Assembly: GCA_018105865.1 (NCBI GenBank)
Contig: CM030842.1
Location: 16,963,917-17,027,916, forward strand
Reading direction: 5' to 3'
Length of the DNA: 64,000 nucleotides
DNA from: Metaphire vulgaris
Lineage: Eukaryota > Annelida > Clitellata > Crassiclitellata > Megascolecidae
Part shown: piece by piece, positions 11,002 through 22,273 of the stretch
Numbering within the stretch: position 1 is the stretch's first letter
How the letters are laid out: each line of letters starts with the position of its first letter
Made by a program: the position numbers and the translations under genes
Notes under the pieces: generated by a model
What the model was told of the DNA's origin: nothing
Databases searched by the model: none
Seen by the model: only the letters and a program-made list of their open reading frames with translations

Positions 11002-13070
11002 ATGGAAGAAGAATGCAAAAGAGAGAAAACTCACGAACAGACTTCCGAATTTTCCAAATTGCGCGGTACGTCTTATGTTTATTTTCTAATCTTGTCCCAC
11101 AGGCGAGAAAACTGTAAGATATTTTAAAGAAATCTCTAATTTAGTTATAACTGTGCAGTCACAGAATGGCTTTATGAAGACTATTGGCTATATTTCATTC
11201 GAATATGAACTTTCCATTAAAATGTGCTACTATGTTGCAATGCCTGACCTGGTTTATCCACCATGGACTGTCACACGTTTGTCCGGCCGGATGCCATGGA
11301 GTTGACCTGCATCTTGAGAATAATAGTGATTGGCGTGCCATCGGCTGATGCTACTGAGCATTATGAAATGGCGCTATAGAAGTTTAAGATAATATCACGT
11401 TAGTTTTTAAAAAACCTATATCAGATCAAGGCAAATTATTTACTTTAACAATTTCTTGGGTTGGTCTAGAAAGAGACAGCAAGTATGAAAGCTAAAAGTG
11501 AAACGACATTAATGAGACGCAAATCAAAGAATAATATTAAACGAGCAGGCATAATTGTTGCCTGCCTTTTTAGCGCCCAGCACCGAAACCCTCAAGGAAA
11601 TAAAGGTGAGGAGTCGGGGCCAGTGGAAGCGAGTCTTCGACGAGGAAAACCACACGGATCTTCCGATAACACACTGTACCAAGTCCACGTACGGACTGAA
11701 GACGAGCGAGCAGGACGAGACTACGATAGTGGCCAAGCACAACACGCGAGAGGGAATCTCCAAGGGAGCGAAACTCAACGTCAAATCGATTGACGTTGAA
11801 TTCAAGGCGAACGTCGAGTACAGGTTCCTTCTTTTCAGACGATAAATCAGTGTCAGTTTTTGTGTTTTTAAAATCATTGTGTTCTCAATTGTTTTTATAA
11901 TTTTATTACAATCACTGGTATGTACTATGTGGTCTTGTATGTAGCATGTACTATGGACAAAAACCAATTTGCATACTGCATAGGTATTTTTTAAAATGCT
12001 GCCTGCCTTGCAGTCGAAAGTCTTGCCCCCTCTCTGGAAAACAATCAAATGACGGTCCTGCCTGAGTTCCCGACCGTTGTGTTTTGCTGCAGGAAAATTT
12101 CTGTCGGTCCCATTGACCATCGCTTCATAAACCTTTCGAAGAAAGAACTCTTCTCATCAAGAAATCCTATAGTGAAATCCTTTCTATATGTTCTGCCATC
12201 TGCAAATCTTGTTATCATGTTATCATTCTCCATAGAAATACTTTGCTGCGACTGCCTATACCTGGACCTACAACCTTGACCACCACGGACTACGGATTAA
12301 TATGGACTATGGATTCTGCCCAGTTTGAGCGCTCGTGAATAAACTGGTGCGCCGCGCCAGGCTTTCGAGCAGCGCTATAGAAATTTCGTGTTTTTACTTT
12401 ACTTTACAGCTACGAGCGGGCGAACACCGTACGCCAGGTGCGTGGTAAGGAGATCCAGCGCTCACGGGAGGAGACGACGACCTTCACCGTGCCGCCGAGG
12501 ACGCGCCTGGTACGGTGGCAGTACGTCGCCGACATCGTCGGCAACGAGTACGACTTCCACCACACGCTTACGACGACGGACGACGCCGTCCCGGTGGACT
12601 GCGAGGTGACGGCAACGGTCGAGCACAAGAGGGAGATAGTGTTCGGGTCGACCCCGGTTCGAATCCGACACAAGGACGACGGGCGCTACGTGACGATCGT
12701 CACCAGGGACCGCTGGCCGGCGGCGACGCTGGGTCACAGCGACCGCTTCCAGTTCGTCCTGTGCGAGTCGGGCGAAGGAAAGGAGAGCGTCAAGATCAGG
12801 TCGCTGTCGACTCCCTGTCCCGGGTACGAATACCTGTCCGCCTCGGCGTTCGAATGGGTCTACGGCGGCCGGAACAGGGATTTCGACGACGCCAAAAGTC
12901 TGTACTGGTTCCTCAGCAAGAAGCCACCGCTGTACGACGGAGACGTCGTCACCTTTCGTAACCTGAATTACGAAAATAAGTACCTGTGCTACAGGAAGAA
13001 GAGTCGGAAATCAACCGACGTGTACTGTCTCACCAGGAAGGAGGAACAATGGATCCTGGAAGCGGTTTAA
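11002..13070 (+). CDS. Lysenin-like pore-forming protein (aerolysin-type), three exons
   Basis: Three exons, 11002-11065, 11574-11823 and 12410-13070, join in consistent phase to 324 residues, close to the 297 of earthworm lysenin. Donors are GTACGTC and GTTCCTT; acceptors are CTTTTTAG and ACTTTACAG. The third exon shows lysenin-family hallmarks in order: VPPRTRLVRWQ (residues 132-142), RWPAATLGH (206-214), GYEY (243-246), GDVVTF (282-287), VYCL (309-312) and WILE near the end. In lysenin, an aerolysin-like N-terminal half forms a nine-subunit beta-barrel pore and a C-terminal beta-trefoil domain binds sphingomyelin in target membranes. The frame is intact with no stop. There is no signal peptide, as in lysenin, which is released from coelomic cells. 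Exon 1 (21 residues, starting MEEECKREKT) is the least certain part because it rests on splice phase and the TATA box only. Activity is inferred, not shown. Confidence 0.87.
12361..12409 (+). repeat. SINE-like 3' tail forming the last intron's acceptor
   Basis: The block CAGCGCTATAGAAATTT followed by TTTTTACTTTACTTTACAG is the same kind of tail found at about 18 places in the window (GCGCTATAGAAG or GCGCTATATAAAT). Here the pyrimidine-rich end runs straight into the AG used by exon 3 of the lysenin-like gene. Confidence 0.6.
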
Positions 13071-13136
13071 ACGGAGCAAAACGTGAAACGGACGACGCTG
13101 CAGCCGAGGAGGCCTTTCTATGCATTGTGCATGGAA

Positions 13137-13305
13137 CAATGTTTATTCTAGCCACCTTGACATTGGGGTGGGGGAGTTTTACATGTTTGGAGGATATGGT
13201 TTGTCTGCCCATAAACCTTGACGCAACATATAGAAATTTTGTTTGGGGGAATTTTCAAACTGGGGGGGGGCGAATCTCCTCCAAACAGGTCTAGAATAAA
13301 CACTG
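13137..13305. mobile_element. hAT-like MITE (CAGTGTTTATTCTAG family), copy 2
   Basis: A 169-bp element starting 67 bases after the stop codon of the lysenin-like gene. Ends are CAATGTTTATTCTAG and CTAGAATAAACACTG; flanks GCATGGAA and GCGTGGAA are an 8-bp duplication with one mismatch. Its right end carries AATAAA at 13295-13300, a possible poly(A) signal for that gene. Confidence 0.85.
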
Positions 13306-14119
13306 GCGTGGAACATTCTGGGATCGAGATTCGAACACATCGCTGTCTTTTTTTGTCAGCGACTCCAGCTTGTCTCTCTTTTCTGTGAGCCGTGCCTATG
13401 TTCCGCACAGTGGATCCACACATCTATACCTGCTATTTCTAATGACTCTTCCAATATCTAATTTCCTAGATGGTCTCCACTTTCTCGGATGAGTTGTCAG
13501 AAAGTCCTTCTCTTCGTGAACGTTAATATTTCTGGGCTCGATTCTACGTTGCTTCAACTAGGTTGTGACTGTGCGACTGACGCCAAGTGCATTGCTGAAA
13601 TGGCGCTATAGAAGCTCTTAGTTAGCTAGTTAAAGGACATAGTAGGCGTGTCGCTATTTTCTGTGCTATTCGCATCGATGACCGGCCCTCAATCGCAGGT
13701 TTCCCTCATTTTATGTCATCCAAATTCCAATAGGATTATTCATCGAGCCCAAACATTGTCAGTAGACGAGGGGAACTATTTTCAAAGACCTAATGTTGTC
13801 TGCAAAACTTCTCCCAGTTTTATGCGAGATTTTTTATCGTCTGCAATTCGCTAATAACTGATGTTTTAATGAAATTAATTACTGGGACTGAATAAATGTT
13901 CTAAATCTAGTTGTGGGGTCATGACCTGAAGTAATGATGGCTGAAATCTCAATCCTTTCCCCGACCTCGCAACATCCGCAAAGAGTCCAGCATTGAATGA
14001 TTGATTCGTGTACTTAGCAATACAATTCCTTTGCGCTTTCGATGTCTTCTATAGGCCTAATACAGTAAAGGCCTATGAGTCAAAATAGGCGAACCGCTTT
14101 GTTTTCTCGGTCTGCTGAC
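13306..14119. other. Intergenic DNA
   Basis: No gene seen. A SINE-like tail (GCCAAGTGCATTGCTGAAATGG then CGCTATAGAAGCTC) lies near 13580-13617. Confidence 0.5.
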
Positions 14120-14827
14120 TTAACACGTTGAGCGCTAGGGACGTCAACTGACGTCCTTATTTTGGTTTCTCAGGGCGCTAGGGACGTCATATGACGTCCC
14201 TCGTTCAATGCAAACTATTTTAGCTTATGCGGATCTTGGAATCATTCTTCTGCTTCCTATAGTTGCTAGAATGAGTGACCAATCAAAAAGGCGTATTCTA
14301 TGGAAGATGTATGAATATTTGTCCTATAACATTTGTTGAAAAACCACAATAATATTCAACCACAGCCTCGTAATTATAATCATCCCTTTTCGTATAAACG
14401 TACACCTGGAGAATTCCTGCTACGATGTAATTACGTGGCTTGCATTGTCAAGTCTTCCATCCAGTGAAGCGGACAATTTTTGGCCCCGGGGGGTGAGGAA
14501 GGCATTTGGACCAGATAATAAAGGCTGGAATTTTAATTGAAGTTGTGTCCATTTTATGGCAGTAATTTCTCCAATCGCCATTGTTGAGCTAACTATTGGT
14601 CCGTCACCTTACAGGTCACCTGAATTGGCACATACCTGAGTAAATTGAACATGATACTAGTAGCAGATGGCTTCTAAACGCATCTGCTTCAAAATATTTA
14701 CAGGCATCTAACGTGATTGTGTCTTGAAAATAATCTAGCGGCATTCACGCTGGCGGCTGGTCACGCATTAACGCATTCTACACCACCCGCGCCTCAGTAA
14801 TCAATCGTATCGCAGTCAACGTGTTAA
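14120..14827. mobile_element. TTAA-bounded non-autonomous transposon, 708 bp
   Basis: The left end TTAACACGTTGAGCGC and the right end GTCAACGTGTTAA are inverted repeats that include TTAA at both extremities, as expected for a piggyBac-like insertion. Subterminal repeats of GGGACGTCA palindromes occur at 14137-14205 (GACGTCAACTGACGTCC and GACGTCATATGACGTCCC). The interior has no coding frame. Confidence 0.65.
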
Positions 14828-15196
14828 CTCTGATTTTTCTTAATCGAAGTCAAAGAACCCTGAAGACCCACAATAGGCCTAATGGCTCCATCATCTGTTA
14901 TGACGACTTAGGCCTATCTATGATTTTACTGACAGCAACATTTATAGGCCTACAGGCTACAGGCCTACTTAATTGCTCGCATTTATGATTTATCACAGCT
15001 AGTCGTTAGAGTATCACTAGCAGGAGTCCTATAGTAGTCGATGGCGTAGCCAGGGTTGCAGTATAGGGGCCATCATCACTTATACGGACGAACTTGGCTT
15101 CACTGATCCCACTTTCCAGGGGGCGAGCCTCTGACTCTCTGACTAGTAAGAGAAATGAAATTAAAAGATATACTATAGGCTACATTATACGTTCTT

Positions 15197-15236
<40 letters not shown>
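15197..15236. repeat. (AAC)n microsatellite
   Basis: Thirteen AAC units followed by AAG. Confidence 0.95.
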
Positions 15237-15237
<1 letters not shown>

Positions 15238-15335
15238 GAACATTAATTGATCAAAAATTGAATCATTTTCTGTGTAACTATGAATTTCACTGACTGTTTC
15301 TTTTTCATTATGAGAAATTAGTTTAACTTTTTTAT

Positions 15336-16367
<1,032 letters not shown>

Positions 16368-16598
16368 ATCCGAATAGCTGAGCGCTTATCATAAAGGGAA
16401 ATCAAGAAATCGAATAACTACAAAAACCTAGCTAGACAGTTCTTTAGAGCGTAAATGATCCACAGCAGATAATCAAAATATGCACATAATAAAGTCCACA
16501 ATCGAGCGATAAGTAAAATCTGGCAAAGGGTGAGTTTGAAAGTATTCTCGTGCGAGAAACTTATCTACGGAGAGGCGTGTGACTGGACGGAGCGCCGT

Positions 16599-17442
16599 CT
16601 AACGACGAAAAGGCGCAAATCTTTTGAAAAGCGCATTGAGGCCGAATTCCGGGCGATCGAAGGGGGTCGAGGTCTCACCGTCTTCTGCTTGGTCGCAGTA
16701 GGGGGGAGGAACAAACACGGAGGGGTCGGAAATCGAAAGAGTGATGTTAGTGTACAAATCTTCGAAGGTAAACGTCTTCCCCGAGCTGACATACCGAGCT
16801 TGAAGAGCAGAGCCAACCGGAATGCAGTTGTCGGGGCTGAGGATGACCTGTGACCCTTCCACGGTTTCAGGACCGACGGACAAATAGCTCCACAGCTGGA
16901 CGGCGAGAGCTCCGGGTGGAGCGCCGAGACTGAACGATCCTTCGAGAGTCCCGTTGGAATAAAAGCAACACTGGTCAGGATCGAGAGGGCACCAAGGCAA
17001 AAGCAGGGTTCTACAACGTTTCGTCGCCCTCACGAAGGTGTATAGCGTGGCGCCAGACTTATCGCAGAGAAGAATTTTCGAGGTGGCGACGTTGTCTTCT
17101 GTGCTGTCGTCAGCGGTTCGTTTGTTCGCCTGGTCACGGTAGAAGATCCCTTCGGAAAAGTGGACCTTTTTTCCACTTTTCCCTTCGACCGTTGTCCTTT
17201 CGTAAAAGTTTGCTGTCAATGTGTCGGGCAAGCAGCAACCTTTTACGCCGTTGACACCGGCCTTGTTTTCGTCATCGCGGTCTTTCCAGAGCGAGAGCAT
17301 GTCGATGGCGGACATCTTAGCTGACCAAACAGATGATGAACGGTGCTTGTTGTAGTCGCTCTGTTGAAACGCTGCGCTGTCGACGACTCCACCAACGACC
17401 ACGACGAACGCAAGCAGAAACAAGGCATTACGAAAAGAAGCC

Positions 17443-17444
<2 letters not shown>
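16599..17444 (-). CDS. Ependymin-related secreted glycoprotein
   Basis: A single exon of 281 codons. Residues 1-24 form a signal peptide (hydrophobic FLLAFVVVVGGVV). The body carries the ependymin pattern: CCLPDTLTANFYE at 70-82, GIFYRDQANKR at 99-109, the central cysteines with LPWCPLDPDQCC at 149-160, and FTFEDLYTNITL...DPSVFVPPPYC ending at Cys250. Nine cysteines are at 70, 71, 127, 144, 152, 159, 160, 207 and 250; N-glycosylation sites are NGT (164) and NIT (233). Ependymin-related proteins are secreted, bind calcium and hydrophobic ligands in a beta-sandwich, and are abundant in marine invertebrates. A 31-residue tail after the domain (acidic, then LFKRFAPFRR) is unusual. The start is clear because the ATG directly follows a GA tract with no earlier in-frame Met that fits a signal peptide. 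Confidence 0.88.

Positions 17445-17446
<2 letters not shown>

Positions 17447-17512
<66 letters not shown>
17447..17512. repeat. (CT)n tract abutting the ependymin-related start codon
   Basis: About 33 CT units on the plus strand (GA on the coding strand), ending 2 bases from the ATG at 17444. It would lie in the 5' untranslated region or core promoter of the gene. Confidence 0.95.
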
Positions 17513-17514
<2 letters not shown>

Positions 17515-17830
17515 AGAGTCGAAGAATCGAACCGACAAAAAGCAACGTCTGTGCTTCTGAGCGTTTGCGTCTTGCCTAGAGTAAGACGCTGTCTTTTATT
17601 GTCTTTGCAAGTATCGGAGACAACCGTTCAGAGCCGCCCAAAACCCGTTTTGACGAGCAAAACGTCTTATGATGGGAACGAAGCCAGGAAAAAATCACGA
17701 CGATTCTTATCTGCACGTTATCACGAACGCCCGATACTCAACGATCACTATCATAATTATAATATTAGACTAACGTTGCCAAAAACGAATTTTGGCTCGA
17801 ATCCTGACTATGCACCACACCGCACCGCAC

Positions 17831-18028
17831 CAGTGGCGGCTCCACCGGGGGGGCCAGGAGGGGGCCCGTGCCCCCTATTGACTGCCTGGCCCCCTCAGTG
17901 GCCCCCCTAGTTGGGACCCTATACTTAATGCTACATACGTTAAACAACAAATGGTTGGCCCCCCATGATTAGAAGTTGCCCCTCCCCCAACGGCCCCCCC
18001 CACTTGCCAAATCCTAGAGCCGCCACTG
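17831..18028. mobile_element. hAT-like MITE (CAGTGGCGGCTC family), copy 1
   Basis: A 198-bp element with ends CAGTGGCGGCTCCACC and GAGCCGCCACTG and a perfect 8-bp target duplication CACCGCAC. Related copies are at 43277-43500 and 49853-50003; all share GGTTGGCCCC and CTTCTAATCATG or their complements. Confidence 0.9.
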
Positions 18029-19031
18029 CACCGCACCACACCTTGCACGCATGGGCGGGGCGCACTCCTATCGGCCCCGTCGGTCCAGGCCGGGATACTT
18101 TTTGAGAAGTGAAAACTGAAGAATTGTAATTCTTTAAACTGTTTGATTTAATTTTCATCTCGAATTTAGAAGGGAGGGCGAATGCACTGCTGAATAAGGC
18201 TTTGTAGTTTAACAAGATCAGGTAAGATCAGATCTGAGATAGGCATGTCATATACTCATTTAACCCGAAGGTGTCAAACTCGGTAGTCATAGGCTTATTA
18301 GATTACATTAGAAGATGGAGATTAGATTAGATTAAAAGATGGAAGAAGGCACTGAGACGAATGAGGCAGCTGCTGCCGCGGGAAGGGGGTGAATGCACTG
18401 CCGATTAAATAAGGCTTTATAGTAGCCAGATCAGATAAGTACGTCAAACACCGTAGTAACGTAGGTGTATCAGTTGACATCAGATTAAAAGACGGAGGAA
18501 GGCACTTAAGTTAGACGAACGAAATGGGGAGACAGACCGAAGGACAGCAAAGGGTGACAGAAAGAAAACGGGGGCACCAGGGAAGCAGGAAGTCATTTGG
18601 GGGGCAGGGGGGGGGGCATTTGCCCCCTTCTGATTTTGAGGGAAAAAATTTATTTTTGCCAATGTTTGTGTTATTTAGATTTTACACGCCCTAAAGAAGT
18701 GCTTGATGATGTCGGGTAATTTGAAATAACTACTCTTTAACTAACCGTGAAAATTGGCTGACAAGAAAAAAAGGTCGTCAGCTTTTTCGCAAACTTGTTG
18801 TAACTTCTCAGGTCGAAAGTGTTTTGGCCCCCCCCCTGAAAAACAGTGAAATGACGTCTCTGCAGGGAAGCAGTAGAGGGCGCTAGAGAGTGTTTCATCC
18901 AGAGAGGGCAGTCGGAATTGGGTCTCGATCGAAACGGATCAGTTAGTCCCCCACTGTGTTCGCATAAAACGCGGAAACAATCTCACGGCTCCAGCGATTC
19001 AATTGGTCAACAGCGCTTCACCGTCCATACA
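18029..19031. other. Intergenic DNA with degraded repeats
   Basis: Two imperfect tandem blocks around 18216-18330 and 18331-18510 share AGATTAGATTA/AGATCAGAT and GAATGCACTGC words. A G-rich block at 18598-18660 and a C-rich one near 18825 with AAAAAGGTCGTCAGCTTTTTC look like a transposon relative of 20560-20640. No gene seen. Confidence 0.45.
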
Positions 19032-19090
19032 ATGGACGAGTTTATTGTTAAACGTCGTAAGCTGAATATATCGAAGACCCTGAACAAACT
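19032..19090 (+). CDS. Candidate first coding exon of an unrecognised gene
   Basis: ATG at 19032 opens MDEFIVKRRKLNISKTLNK and ends at a strong donor, CT then GTAAGTAC. An ATTGG (inverted CCAAT) box lies about 35 bases before it and the region upstream is unique sequence. The exon ends in phase 2, so it cannot join directly to the TPR exon at 22274 (phase 0); an unseen exon would be needed. I do not recognise the protein. Confidence 0.4.
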
Positions 19091-19478
19091 GTAAGTACTT
19101 CGGATAATACAACATCTATGCGAATTATTCAATAGTGATGAGTGGTAGGACTAGGACTATACTACGAAAAACTAACCGTATAAGACTCCTCAACACTTGA
19201 CAGGGACACCCCCGAGTTGTTTTTCTCCATAGTTTTCCATCCTTTCCAATCCCATTGTATGGAGCCCTTTTGATATTCTTGATTTTATACAGTATCTTCT
19301 TGCTGACTGCCGTCGTTTTCAATCACACCTCCAACACTTCTGAATGACCTGACTTTCCATTTTTATGTCCATCATTGTCATATTCACGGGTTTTGTATTG
19401 TATTCCCTTTAGTTATTTCTTCGTCCCCCCAACATCCAAGACGTACCGTGAAGATGGGGAAAAGGTCGTTAGTAAGTT

Positions 19479-19760
19479 CAGTGGCGTATCCAAGGGGGTT
19501 GGGGTTAAAGTTTCCCCTTGGCCGCCGAAATTTTGTTTATGAGTTTCCATGTATATTTTATTTTTTGACGCGTCGTTGGTGTCAAAACCAACTTGGCTAT
19601 AGATGGTAAATGTCTAAGTAAGAGGCGAGGACCTTTTTCGCTTGTCAGCTAAAAAAAGTAGAGGTGATAACGTTTTTTGCTGCTCAGGATTTTTCCAAAG
19701 TTGGTCACGGTCAAAACCAAAAACCAAACCCCCCTTTCGAAAATCCTGGCTACGCCACTG
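19479..19760. mobile_element. hAT-like MITE (CAGTGGCGTAGCC family) with perfect target duplication
   Basis: A 282-bp element with ends CAGTGGCGTATCCAAG and CCTGGCTACGCCACTG, flanked by AGTAAGTT on both sides. The interior contains CGCTTGTCAGC and TTTTTTGCTGCTCAGG, words shared with other C-rich repeats in the window. No coding capacity. Confidence 0.9.
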
Positions 19761-20118
19761 AGTAAGTTAGGCACCTCGACCCTCAGCGCTCCGCTGCCGC
19801 TATATAGTAAACGGGCCGGGGTACATTTTATTGTCTTCCGCCGCCTATGCTTGCACGTAAAATTCCCGGATATAAAGGCCTAATCATAAGGTCCCATTTG
19901 TGACGACATTTTCCTCAGCACTGATTTGAGATTTCACATGCTCTATAGAAGCTATCGAGATAGGTCTATTAGGCCTAGGCCTAGGCCTATACTGCATAGC
20001 GTAGCCTTTGCGCTGTTCTGTTTCGAACACAGGATCATGTCTATACTTTTAAATAACATTTAGAAAGTCTGGTTTCCGAAAGAAATATCTCGATTGTCCA
20101 CTTTCCTTTCGTTGTCTA

Positions 20119-20121
<3 letters not shown>

Positions 20122-20187
<66 letters not shown>
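20122..20187. repeat. (AT)n dinucleotide repeat
   Basis: About 33 uninterrupted AT units. Confidence 0.95.
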
Positions 20188-20191
<4 letters not shown>

Positions 20192-20317
20192 TAAAATTAA
20201 TCATGTTCTTTAAGCCTGAGCGAATCGGAATCGATGCCCAGTGTCAAACGCTTGGTCTACTTCAGTGGCGGTTCCAAGAATTTTTGCTGGGGAGATGCAA
20301 TGAAGTTTTTAAATACA

Positions 20318-20350
20318 GGCTTACTTAGCCTCCTAAACCACTTAAAATCA

Positions 20351-20425
<75 letters not shown>
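20318..20425 (+). mobile_element. CR1-type LINE 3' tail with (ATT)n, truncated copy
   Basis: Only the last ~35 bases of the element (ACAGGCTTACTTAGCCTCCT, then AAACCACTTAAAATCACA) remain before 24 ATT units. It equals the tail of the LINE at 15336-16366, so the microsatellite was delivered by a strongly 5'-truncated insertion. Confidence 0.8.
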
Positions 20426-20694
20426 CAGGCCCATTAAAAGGGGGCCCAGGAGGCCATTTGGCCCGGGCCTCCATCTGTTGGGGGCCTCCCATTTTTCCCT
20501 TGTCTAGAATGTTGGGAGAGCTAGAAAGCTCAATTGCTACTACTTACTAGGAGGGGCCTCAAAATTTGGTGATGACCTTTTTTGCTTGTCAAAATTTGAA
20601 TTATTTTGGGAAGGTTAGGGGAGGCCCGGGAGGCCTCAAAATTCCAACTGGCCGAGCCTCATTCAGCCTCTGAAGGGGCTTGATTATTATTATT

Positions 20695-20743
<49 letters not shown>

Positions 20744-20774
20744 AAGTTGTTGTTGTTGTTGTTGTTGTTGTTGT
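20695..20774. repeat. (TAG)n then (TTG)n microsatellite
   Basis: About 17 TAG units followed by about 10 TTG units, directly before a 17-bp minisatellite. Confidence 0.9.
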
Positions 20775-20775
20775 A

Positions 20776-20860
20776 TTTGGACGCGGTAAGCATTTGAACG
20801 TGTTGGGCATTTAGACGCAGAGATCATTTCGACACGGAGAGAATTTGAACGCGGTGGGCA
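20776..20860. repeat. 17-bp minisatellite, five units
   Basis: Units such as TTTGGACGCGGTAAGCA and TTTGAACGCGGTGGGCA repeat every 17 bases. The array recurs with six units at 21081-21182. Confidence 0.85.
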
Positions 20861-20862
20861 TT

Positions 20863-21080
<218 letters not shown>

Positions 21081-21182
21081 TTTGGACGCGGTGAGCATTT
21101 GTACACCGAGGGCAATTAGACGCGGAGGGCATTTCGACACGGAGAGCATTTAAACGCGGAGGGCATTTGAACGCGGTGGGCA
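21081..21182. repeat. 17-bp minisatellite, six units
   Basis: Same unit family as 20776-20860 (TTTGGACGCGGTGAGCA first, TTTGAACGCGGTGGGCA last). Both arrays end in the same TTCACAGTG, which points to duplication of a larger block. Confidence 0.85.
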
Positions 21183-22273
21183 TTCACAGTGCTTTTAAAG
21201 AAAGTTGGTGGGGTGCAATGATTTTCTAGGAAGTTGGTGAGGGGATGAAATAAAATCCAGAAAAAGTTGACAAGCAAAATTAAAGGTCATGAACAGTGTT
21301 TTGCCCAGCAAGTGTAAATAAAACTTCTCAAAAAAGACTGACAAGCAAAATAGGTCATCAGCTCTGTTTTACACACAGATAGGCCTACCCGGTGCACACG
21401 TAGCTGCATATATAGCAACTCGGACCGGTAGACCCCCAAAACGTTGACAAGCAAAAAAGAGGCTCGGTGGGGGATGCATCCACAGTCAGTCGAGATGGAT
21501 TAAGATACCAAAAGAAAGCAGCAAATTTTCCGAGAGAAGAAATCTTAAAGTAGCAAATTGCAAATTGTTTCAAAAGATATCGGCTAAGTAAGCGATATTA
21601 TAGAAAGCAGCATAAATAAATACTGAAAGTTTGCATTCTCAAATAGGCATATTAATTTATTTTTGTCGCTCTCTTTATAAGGCAAAGAGTGCGGTAAAGT
21701 GGCTAAGAGCTAATGGAGTGATCTATTTTTATAGTGATGGCGATAATAATATTGCGGTAAATTGGGGTAAAATCCGGATTTTTCTAAATAAACATTTGGT
21801 TTCGACGACTTCGGCGTTCCATAGTCATGGGTCTAAGTGCACTTTGTGAATTCATGTTTACTGTCGTTTCATTTGTTGTTTACTTGACTTTTAATTATAA
21901 TATTCTATTTAATTCGTCGATTACGGGTGCAATTTAATGGAATTATTGGTAATTACACATTAAATTTGTGATTTTTTGAAAATCGATGCGAAACGTGACT
22001 ATTAAAAGTTCTAAATTCTAATTATTTATATATCGCCATACATAATTGTGCGTTGCAGATAATGTAAATAGTAGTGATAATAATTATGATACTAATAACA
22101 AAGTCTAGAATGTATAAGAGCCACTGTAACGTGTTAAAATCAAATCTATAAACTTTTATAATGTTAAGGCAAAATAGATGGTAGTAGAGAACTAGAGAGA
22201 CGAAGGACCGTTGCATTGCAGTACATACAATTTGTGACTGAGGTTGCTTATTGCAAGATTGTTACCGTTTCAG
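21183..22273. other. Intergenic DNA upstream of the TPR gene
   Basis: No exon could be assigned, although the first exon of the TPR gene probably lies here or further upstream. AT-rich; words like GACAAGCAAAA in 21265-21455 belong to a degraded transposon. Confidence 0.4.
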
